From: Desulfomicrobium sp. UBA5193
GTDB lineage: Bacteria > Desulfobacterota > Desulfovibrionia > Desulfovibrionales > Desulfomicrobiaceae
Direction of reading: 5' to 3'
NCBI GenBank assembly: GCA_002412965.1
Contig: DHWB01000003.1
Coordinates: forward strand, 642-52,501
Length of the DNA stretch: 51,860 bases
How positions within the stretch are numbered: the first letter of the stretch is position 1; the number at the start of each line of letters is the position of its first letter. This document shows, piece by piece, positions 40,018 to 46,814 of this stretch. The translations under genes were made by a program, and so were the position numbers. The notes beneath the pieces are model-generated. The model was given only the letters and a program-made list of their open reading frames with translations, searched no databases and was not told the origin of the DNA.

Positions 40018-40983
40018 ATGAAGAAGCTTCTGTTCCCATTGTGTCTCTTGGCCCTGGTGTTGTGCGGATTTTCCGGATCTGCGCTGGCAGCGTATCCCGA
40101 CAAGCCCCTGTCCATGGTTGTGACGTATCCTCCCGGAGGCGCGACCGACTTTCAGGCCCGCATCGTGACGACCATGGCTTCGGAGGAAAAATTCTTTGGC
40201 CAGCCGGTTGTTATCATCAACAAGCCCGGCGCGGGTGGAAGAGTGGGCTGGAACTGGTTTGCCGAAAAGGCGGCCAAGGACGGTTATTGGATGAGCACCT
40301 ATAATGCTCCGCACTTCATCGCGCAGAGCCTTATATACAAGGATTCCAAGTTTTCCGTGGACAGCTTCGAGCCCGTTGCCACCTGGGGCGCGGACCCGGC
40401 AGTGCTCATCGTTCCCAAGAACAGCCCCTTCAAGACAGTCAAGGATCTGGTAGCCTTTGCCAAGGCCAACCCCGGCAAGGTCACGGTAAATGGCGCCGGC
40501 CTCTATGTTGGTCATCACATCGCCATGTTGCAGCTCGCCAAGGCTGAAGGCATCACCCTGACCTACGTTCCGGAGCAGGGTGGAACGCCGGCCATGCAGA
40601 GCGTCATGGGTGCAAAGGTCATGGCCGGGTTCAACAATCTGGCCGATGCGTATCGAAATCGCGAATTTGTGAACATCCTGGCCATCGCTGATATGCAGCG
40701 GCACAGTTTTATCAGCGATGTTCCCACGTTTTTGGAGGAAGGCATCGAGGTTGACAACTCCAGCGTGAATTATCGGGGCATATTCCTTCCCAAGGGCACT
40801 GATGCGGCGGTTGTCGCCATGTGTGAAAAGGCCTTTGTGGACATGTTCAATTCCGCCAGGGTCAAGGAATTGATGGAGCAGAGCGGCAGTCCCATGTTTG
40901 TTCTCAACCGTGCACAGACGGCCGACCTTTTTATCAAGGTGCAAAAGAATCTTGAAGTTTTGTTGAAGGATATCAAGGAATAG
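40018..40983 (+). CDS. TctC-family periplasmic substrate-binding protein
   Basis: 321-aa protein: signal peptide (KKLLFPLCLLALVLCGFSGSALA, cleavage after Ala-24) then AYPDKPLSMVVTYPPGGATDFQAR, the conserved TctC start whose Asp and Gly residues bind the carboxylate. The body has two alpha/beta lobes. ATG 40018 is used because GGAGGA precedes it; the frame is open to 39991 but there the start would overlap tctB. It defines the imported substrate. A hairpin (41001-41037) lies downstream, perhaps a terminator or attenuator before the phosphonatase. Confidence 0.92.
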   Translation: MKKLLFPLCLLALVLCGFSGSALAAYPDKPLSMVVTYPPGGATDFQARIVTTMASEEKFFGQPVVIINKPGAGGRVGWNWFAEKAAKDGYWMSTYNAPHFIAQSLIYKDSKFSVDSFEPVATWGADPAVLIVPKNSPFKTVKDLVAFAKANPGKVTVNGAGLYVGHHIAMLQLAKAEGITLTYVPEQGGTPAMQSVMGAKVMAGFNNLADAYRNREFVNILAIADMQRHSFISDVPTFLEEGIEVDNSSVNYRGIFLPKGTDAAVVAMCEKAFVDMFNSARVKELMEQSGSPMFVLNRAQTADLFIKVQKNLEVLLKDIKE

Positions 40984-41000
40984 GATCCTCCTCTCCGATA

Positions 41001-41037
41001 TGCGCCAGGGGGCATCTTGCCACAGCCCGCTGGCGCA
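41001..41037. terminator. Hairpin between tctC and phnX
   Basis: TGCGCCAG (41001-41008) and CTGGCGCA (41030-41037) flank a 21-nt loop. No clear T-run follows, so it may mark partial termination or RNA processing. The distance from tctC to phnX is only about 100 bp. Confidence 0.45.
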
Positions 41038-41085
41038 TCATCGGTTTTGTACAATCGTCGAACCAACCGATTTTCGAGGGATGTC

Positions 41086-41928
41086 ATGAAAACAACGCGC
41101 AAGACACCGTTCTACGGTCCCCTCAAGGCAGCGGTGCTGGACTGGGCCGGAACCGCAGTGGATTACGGCTGCATCGGGCCGATCATGGCATTTCGGGAAG
41201 TATTCCGCACCCGCTTCATTGAGCCGACATACGAGGAAGTCCGTGCATCCATGGGGCTGGACAAGATGGAGCATCTGAGGGTCATGGGCGCAATACCCCG
41301 CATCAGGAATCTGTGGACGGCCATCTATGGAAAGGAGCCGGTGGAGTCTGATTTTCTTGAGATGTACCAGCATTTTGAAGAGCTCAGGATCAGCGCTCTC
41401 CCGGAACACTCCACCCTTGTGCCGGGTCTTTTGAACACCGTGTCCACCTTGCGCGGCATGGGACTGCGCATTGGCTCCACGACCGGCTACAATAGTGTTG
41501 TCACGAATCACATGCGGGCCGAGGCCGCCAAACTCGGATACTGGCCGGATTGCGTGGTGTGCGCGTCCGATGTTCCCGCAGGCCGTCCTCACCCGTGGAT
41601 GTGCTTGCGAAATGCAATGGAGCTTGGGGTCTATCCCATGGCATCCATGGTCAAGGTCGGAGACACGGTTCATGACATACTTGAAGGACTCAACGCGGGC
41701 ATGTGGACCGTTGCGGTCACGACATCAGGTAATGAAATGGGACTGTCTCACGATGAAGTTCAGGAGATGGATCCTGCTGCGCTCGCCAGGCGCCAGCATT
41801 CCATAGCCACGCGGATGCAGGTCGCGGGAGCCCATTTCGTCGTGGAAGACATTCAAGGTGTTCCCGCGGTCGTCGAGGAGATCAACCAGCTCCTGGCCCA
41901 GGGGATTCACCCGGAGGATGATTATTGA
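41086..41928 (+). CDS. phnX: Phosphonoacetaldehyde hydrolase (phosphonatase)
   Basis: 280-aa HAD-superfamily enzyme cleaving the C-P bond of phosphonoacetaldehyde to acetaldehyde and phosphate. All hallmarks are visible: Asp19 nucleophile in VLDWAGTAVDYG, Schiff-base Lys60 in SMGLDKMEH, GSTTGY near residue 130, DVPAGRPHPWMC, and the acidic pair Asp193/Asp197 in KVGDTVHD. It is strongly PhnX-like along its length. Lies about 100 bp after tctC. No 2-aminoethylphosphonate transaminase or other phosphonate gene is present, so its substrate in this operon is unexplained. Confidence 0.88.
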   Translation: MKTTRKTPFYGPLKAAVLDWAGTAVDYGCIGPIMAFREVFRTRFIEPTYEEVRASMGLDKMEHLRVMGAIPRIRNLWTAIYGKEPVESDFLEMYQHFEELRISALPEHSTLVPGLLNTVSTLRGMGLRIGSTTGYNSVVTNHMRAEAAKLGYWPDCVVCASDVPAGRPHPWMCLRNAMELGVYPMASMVKVGDTVHDILEGLNAGMWTVAVTTSGNEMGLSHDEVQEMDPAALARRQHSIATRMQVAGAHFVVEDIQGVPAVVEEINQLLAQGIHPEDDY

Positions 41929-42110
41929 GCTTCTTGTTCGGCGTGATCCGCGCGGGCGTGATCGGAATTTCCGGGCTTCATATCCTCCAGCTTTTTGAGG
42001 TTTTCACGCGCGTCGATGTTCTCCGGCACATGAACGGCGTATTCAGCTGGGTCCAGTTCGTCTTTGGCAATGGCCAGGGCCTCTCGCGCGCTTTGTAAAA
42101 TTCGACTCAT
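41922..42110 (-). pseudogene. N-terminal remnant of an XRE (HigA-like) antitoxin
   Basis: 62-aa frame. The start (SRILQSAREALAIAKDELDPAEYAVHVPENID) resembles the N-terminal arm of HigA-like antitoxins (IAKGE, Y-x-V-H-V-P, D-V), which normally continue into a helix-turn-helix. Here the helix-turn-helix is missing and replaced by a charged tail (LEDMKPGNSDHARADHAEQEAQ). It overlaps the phnX stop by 7 bp, convergent. Likely a truncated antitoxin gene; the family likeness is from memory. Confidence 0.4.
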
Positions 42111-42183
42111 GACTTTTTCCTTGCCTGATAGGCGGTGATAATTTTCGGCATCAGGGCCCCCAGTTCATTCCGGTGGATTTTGC

Positions 42184-42987
42184 TTACCGGGGCTGAGGGG
42201 CGGTCTTCAATCCTCCGCTATCCATGAAGAGCTCGCGGCACATGTTTTCGATGCGTTCCCGCATGCGATCGTGGTGGGAGCCGGGCCAATAGAGCTTGTC
42301 ACAGTGCGGGCAGTGGTGAAAATCGGAGTAGTGACGCCTGGTCAGCGGCAGCAGGCGGTGCATGATCTCGGCCTTGGGCACGGGCTCGAGCAGGGCGTTG
42401 CAGGGCAGGCAGCGGCTGAAGAGGTGGTAGGGCGGGCGCAGATCAAACAGGCGCAGGACCGCGCGAAGCTGCCCGTGCGGGTCGTCCGTGCGGATCAGGC
42501 ACCCGAACACGATCAGGGAGCGTTTGAGGAGACTTCGGTCCTTGGTGAGCAGAATGCGGCTCTCCCGTACGGCCAGTTCGGCCAGCGGCGCGTCGTCCAT
42601 TGTCTGGTCGTAGGCCGTGTCGAAGCCAAGCGTCCGGAGCAGGGTCGCCAGCCGGCCCGCGTTGGCGTCCACCGTAAAGGCGATTCGCGTCAGCGGGTCG
42701 GGGCGCAGGAGCGAAGGGCGCAGCACCTCGAAGGGGGTCGCGAGGGGCCGGATGTCCATCTTTTCGCCGGGTTCGAGCAGGTGGTCAAAGCCGACCTCGC
42801 GCCCGTCGGCCTCGATGCTTCCGACCTCGGTGTGGGGCGGACCCAGTGCCTCGATCACGTCCTTGATGGAGGCGCGGCGCGTGACCGGGTAGCTCACCGT
42901 GCCTCTCGCGTCCGGGCCGTGGTCGTCCCGGCTCAGCAGGTCGGCGAGCGTGCCGTGGAAGTGGAGAAGGGCAGGCCGCTTGCTCAC
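42184..42987 (-). CDS. Mut7-C RNase domain protein with ubiquitin-like N-terminus
   Basis: 267-aa protein. Residues 1-90 look like the beta-grasp (ubiquitin-like, ThiS/MoaD-type) domain that commonly precedes Mut7-C. Residues about 100-255 are the Mut7-C domain: an Asp in FTVDANAGRLATLL, DDAPLAELAVRESRILLTKDRSLLKR, and four cysteines (SRCLPCN and HHCPHCDKLYWPGSHHDRM) forming a zinc site. The PIN-like fold is predicted to be a ribonuclease. Function in vivo unknown. Monocistronic by spacing. Confidence 0.85.
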   Translation of the reverse strand: MSKRPALLHFHGTLADLLSRDDHGPDARGTVSYPVTRRASIKDVIEALGPPHTEVGSIEADGREVGFDHLLEPGEKMDIRPLATPFEVLRPSLLRPDPLTRIAFTVDANAGRLATLLRTLGFDTAYDQTMDDAPLAELAVRESRILLTKDRSLLKRSLIVFGCLIRTDDPHGQLRAVLRLFDLRPPYHLFSRCLPCNALLEPVPKAEIMHRLLPLTRRHYSDFHHCPHCDKLYWPGSHHDRMRERIENMCRELFMDSGGLKTAPQPR

Positions 42988-43059
42988 GGTCGCCCAACGG
43001 GGAAAGAGATCATGTCCGTAACCCTCGCGGTCATTTTTCAGTTTCCTGGTATCACCGGA

Positions 43060-43422
43060 TCAGGCCGACAGGAAGCGTCTGGGATCGACATGCAGGGCTT
43101 CGGCCAGCTTGCGGGCGTTCTGCTTGCCGATGGGGCGCTTGTTGTTTTCCATTTCGGAGAGATGCCGGCGTGGAATGCCCGTGGCCTTGGCCAGCTGCTC
43201 CTGGGTCATCCCTTCGCGATGACGGGCTCCGGCCAGAAATACGCCCGGCAACTCCGAATTCTGGAAGCCCAATGTTTCACGCCATGGAGTGGGCGAAGTT
43301 TCTTCCTGAATCGCAAAACCTAGGTGCGCGAGCATCCTCACGGCATCTTCCTTCCTGCTTGCAGGGCCGGTGATACGGATGGTCACGTTCTCAGTATGGG
43401 GCTTTTTCGTGCGTTCCGACAT
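43060..43422 (-). CDS. XRE-family DNA-binding regulator (possible antitoxin)
   Basis: 120-aa protein. C-terminal helix-turn-helix (about 68-115: EGMTQEQLAKATGIPRRHLSEMENNKRPIGKQNARKLAEAL), the usual antitoxin-type XRE fold. The N-terminal ~60 residues (TIRITGPASRKEDAVRMLAHLGFAIQ) form a small domain that I do not recognise. No partner toxin is evident next to it, so it may be an orphan. Confidence 0.82.
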   Translation of the reverse strand: MSERTKKPHTENVTIRITGPASRKEDAVRMLAHLGFAIQEETSPTPWRETLGFQNSELPGVFLAGARHREGMTQEQLAKATGIPRRHLSEMENNKRPIGKQNARKLAEALHVDPRRFLSA

Positions 43423-43596
43423 ATGATTATGAGTACGGAGTCACGGTGGTTGGATCCATGCGCGGGATGGTATCGAATTTGAGAACCGGAGAGGAATCGG
43501 GGATGGTGCGTATATTGGGCGTCTTTCTTCGGCAAAGAGGCGCGCCGGCGGCCTTGCGCCTTGCCGCTTGCGGACGCGGTGTGCTAGGAAATGGAC

Positions 43597-45417
43597 ATGA
43601 ATCCTCCCATGCGTCTTCGATTTTTATCCCTTGTTCTCACCCTTGCGGTGCTGCTTGTCGCCTGGAAGTCGGATTTGCCTGCCGAAGACGGGCCGGGGCC
43701 GAACGTGCTGGTGCTGCACTCCTACGCGCCGGACTATTCCTGGACGAGGGAACTGCATGACGGGATCGTGTCGGTGCTGCAGGCCCCGGAGGTGCGGGGG
43801 CGTTACCGCGTGGAATACATGGACGCCAAGCACCAGTCATCCCCTGCCTATCTTGATCAGCTGCTGCGACTTTACCGCGAGAAGTACACCGGCTCCCGCT
43901 TCGACGGAGTCATCCTCACCGACGACCACGCTTTGGACCTGGTGGCCCGATACCGGGACGAGCTGTTCCCGCAGACGCCCATCGTGGCCTGCGGCATCAA
44001 CGACATAAGTTCCATCCCGGCCAACGCCGGGGACATGAACATCATCATCGAAAGCGTGGCGCATCTGGAGACGCTGGGCGCGGCATTGAAACAGAATCCG
44101 GGCACAGATACAATTTTCGTCATGATCGACAGCACGCTGACCGGACAGACCATCCTGCGGGATCTGCTGCAGCAGACCCATGCAGTGGCCAGCCGGGTGG
44201 AGGTCGTGCCCGCCATGTCCCGCGAGGAGCTCGTCGAATTTGCCCGGCAGCGCGTTCCCGGCGAGCTCATCTACCTGCTGGTCTATTTTCAGGACGCGGC
44301 CGGGCAGGTGTTCACGGCCGAAGAGATCCCCCAGGCCATCGCCGCCAGCTCTCCGGTGCCGGTGTACGTGGCCTGGGATTTCCAGCTGAATTCGGGCGTG
44401 GTCGGCGGGTGCGTGACCAGCGCCTTCGGGCACGGGCGCAAAGCCGCGCAGACCCTTGTGGATCGTCTGGCCGGGAAGAATCCCCCTGCGACGTACAGCA
44501 AGTTGCAGGGCGTGAACCGGCACACCTACGATTACGGGGCGCTGCAGCGCTTCGCCATCCCCATGTCCGGCCTGCCGGAGGATGCGGTCATTTTGAACCG
44601 TCCGCTGTCGTATTTCGAGGTTCATCGCTCCGCCATCCTGAGCGCCCTGGTGGTCATCGCCATTCTCGGGGTGATCATCGCGCTGCTGATCCAGAACGTG
44701 CTCAAGCAGCGCAAGATCAACCTCGGCAATGCCGAAATAATGGACTTGAACCGCGAGATGATCGAGACGCAGACAGAGCTTCTGTCCACCCTGGGCGATG
44801 TCATCGAGACGCGCTCGCACGACACTGCGAACCACGTGCGCAGGGTGGCCGCCTATTCGGCCCTGCTCGGGGAGAAATACGGGCTGTCCACGGAGGACAT
44901 CGCGCTCCTTAAGGCTGCGGCCCCGATGCACGATATCGGCAAGATCGGAATTCCGGACGCGATCCTGAACAAGCCCGGCAAGCTCACCGCGGCGGAATTC
45001 GAGAAGATCAAGCACCACACGGTCATCGGGCAGCGCATCCTGCACACGTCCGACCGCAAGCTCATGTCCAGCGCCCGCGCCATCGCCCTGCAGCATCACG
45101 AGCGCTGGGACGGGACAGGCTACCCGTGCGGCCTGAAAGGAGAGGAGATCAGCCTGCTGGCGCGGATCTGCGCCCTGGCGGACGTCTATGACGCGTTGTC
45201 GCTGGGCCGGGTCTACAAGGCGGCCTGGCCCAGGGAGAAGGTGCTGCGGTTCATACGCGAGGAGCGGGGAGGGATGTTCGACCCCAGGATCGTCGATCTG
45301 TTCTTCGAGAACCTGGACGAGCTGGAAGGCATCAAGTTCAGGCTCTCGGATCCTGCCGGCCAGAAGGAGGAAGAGAGCATCTCAGGGCCCGTGCATTGCC
45401 CCATGCGCGAGGCGTGA
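43597..45417 (+). CDS. Membrane HD-GYP phosphodiesterase with periplasmic ABC-binding sensor
   Basis: 606-aa protein. ATG 43597 is preferred to 43591, because AGGAA lies 6 bases upstream. N-terminal signal/anchor (about 6-22), then a periplasmic ABC-type substrate-binding-like sensor (LVLHSYAPDYSWTRELHDGI to about residue 330), one transmembrane helix (~350-370, ILSALVVIAILGVIIALLI), and a cytoplasmic HD-GYP domain with HDIGKIGIPD and HHERWDGTGYP. It hydrolyses cyclic-di-GMP in response to a periplasmic ligand and may lower matrix production. All metal-binding residues appear present. Confidence 0.9.
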   Translation: MNPPMRLRFLSLVLTLAVLLVAWKSDLPAEDGPGPNVLVLHSYAPDYSWTRELHDGIVSVLQAPEVRGRYRVEYMDAKHQSSPAYLDQLLRLYREKYTGSRFDGVILTDDHALDLVARYRDELFPQTPIVACGINDISSIPANAGDMNIIIESVAHLETLGAALKQNPGTDTIFVMIDSTLTGQTILRDLLQQTHAVASRVEVVPAMSREELVEFARQRVPGELIYLLVYFQDAAGQVFTAEEIPQAIAASSPVPVYVAWDFQLNSGVVGGCVTSAFGHGRKAAQTLVDRLAGKNPPATYSKLQGVNRHTYDYGALQRFAIPMSGLPEDAVILNRPLSYFEVHRSAILSALVVIAILGVIIALLIQNVLKQRKINLGNAEIMDLNREMIETQTELLSTLGDVIETRSHDTANHVRRVAAYSALLGEKYGLSTEDIALLKAAAPMHDIGKIGIPDAILNKPGKLTAAEFEKIKHHTVIGQRILHTSDRKLMSSARAIALQHHERWDGTGYPCGLKGEEISLLARICALADVYDALSLGRVYKAAWPREKVLRFIREERGGMFDPRIVDLFFENLDELEGIKFRLSDPAGQKEEESISGPVHCPMREA

Positions 45418-45437
45418 GCGCGTCAGTCTTTGGCGGT

Positions 45438-46814
45438 TCATGGCAGTTTCAGGTGCTCAAGGATCAGCGCGGCGACTTTGGAGTATTCGCCGTTGAAATG
45501 ATGGGAGCCGGGCAGTGATTTGATCGTGGCCTCGTCCGCGCGCAGGTCCATGCACAGGGACTGCTCCTCGTCCTGGCCGTAAACGCAGAGCATGGGCACA
45601 GGTTCAAGCTTGCGCACCTCGGGCAGCAGGGCGATGTCCTGGCCCGCCTCGTCGTCGTGCAGCCAGTCGCTGACGTGAAATTCCAGTTCCACATATCTGC
45701 TTGGAGCCAGCAGGGTCACTTGCCGCACCGCCTGGCGCAGCTCCGGCGGGAGGTTCGCGGCCATGGGCGGCAGGGCGTCGGCGCCCAGGGAGAAGCCGAT
45801 GAGGATGACCCGCTTCTTGTCCCAGGCCTCCAGATAATACCGCATGATCCGGGCCAGATCAGCGCCTCCGCCTTCGGGCGTGCGCCTGGTCCAGAAATAG
45901 CGCAGGGAATCGAGGCCGACCACGCCGATGCCGTTTTTGGCCAGAATCCCCGCGATGTCCTTGTCGATTCCGGCCCAGCCGCCATCACCGGTGATGAACA
46001 CGGCCAGGCTGTCCGTCTGCGGACCCGTCGCAGGGACCTCGATCAGTGGCAGATCGGCGATGTCCCGGGACTGGTCGGGCTGGGCTGATGGCGCCGCAAT
46101 GGAGGCCCGGAGCGTTTGGCTCAGCGTGCCGTTCCATGCCGCCGCATCGGCATAGTCGCCCGCTCCGGGCAGCCCGTGCAGCGTCACGCCGCGCATGCCC
46201 CGGATGAATTCCCTGGTCGAGGCTTCCGGAAATGCCGGGTCCTGCTCGGCCTGGATGACGGTCCAGGAGAGATCGAGGTTGGTGACCGCGTCATACCGTA
46301 TTTCGGTTTCAAGCCGTTTCCAGAGCAGGCCACGGCCAATGCCGAAGGGCTGGGCCACAGGCAACCCTGGCCGGAAACCGAGACTGACGCCGCCCAGAAA
46401 GGTTTGCGCCGGCGCCTGCACAAGACTGGCGTACACCACGCCCCCTCCGGCTCCGTGCCCCAGCAGGACCGCAGCCCGCAGCGTCGGAAGAGCCAGGGTC
46501 TTCTGCACGTATTTGCTCATGGTCTCCAGTTCATGGGAGACATTGGGCTCGTAATTTTTTTCCTCGATGTGGGCGAAATAGCGCTTCATGTCCACGCCGA
46601 TGACCAGCGCCCCCGCATCTCCGGCGACCTTCGCCATCTCCTCCTCCACGCTTCCCCAGCCTTCGGCGTCCGAGAGGAGGATCGTGATCATGCCGGGATC
46701 CTTCTCCTGTTCGCGCAGAATGAGCTCCCCGAATGGGCCGAAAGAGAGGGCCGCGCCCAATGCCGCATGGGCGGCGCAGGTCATGAGCAGGAGCAGCCAG
46801 AGCAGTGTCTTCAT
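45438..46814 (-). CDS. acvB: AcvB/VirJ-family periplasmic hydrolase
   Basis: 458-aa exported protein: signal peptide (KTLLWLLLLMTCAAHA) and two alpha/beta-hydrolase-type halves. The second (about 250-458) carries ITGDGGWAGIDKDIA, the nucleophile elbow GFSLGADALPP (Ser near residue 342) and PGSHHFNG with a catalytic-type His. AcvB proteins hydrolyse lysyl-phosphatidylglycerol in Agrobacterium and are encoded with MprF/LpiA, as here: its start overlaps mprF by 4 bp. Together they would set the level of cationic lipid in the envelope. Confidence 0.88.
   Translation of the reverse strand: MKTLLWLLLLMTCAAHAALGAALSFGPFGELILREQEKDPGMITILLSDAEGWGSVEEEMAKVAGDAGALVIGVDMKRYFAHIEEKNYEPNVSHELETMSKYVQKTLALPTLRAAVLLGHGAGGGVVYASLVQAPAQTFLGGVSLGFRPGLPVAQPFGIGRGLLWKRLETEIRYDAVTNLDLSWTVIQAEQDPAFPEASTREFIRGMRGVTLHGLPGAGDYADAAAWNGTLSQTLRASIAAPSAQPDQSRDIADLPLIEVPATGPQTDSLAVFITGDGGWAGIDKDIAGILAKNGIGVVGLDSLRYFWTRRTPEGGGADLARIMRYYLEAWDKKRVILIGFSLGADALPPMAANLPPELRQAVRQVTLLAPSRYVELEFHVSDWLHDDEAGQDIALLPEVRKLEPVPMLCVYGQDEEQSLCMDLRADEATIKSLPGSHHFNGEYSKVAALILEHLKLP

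Noticed and set aside
42271..43323. Plus-strand open frame opposite the Mut7-C and XRE genes
   Set aside because: Val/Gly/Arg/Gln-rich shadow; the minus frames have recognisable domains.
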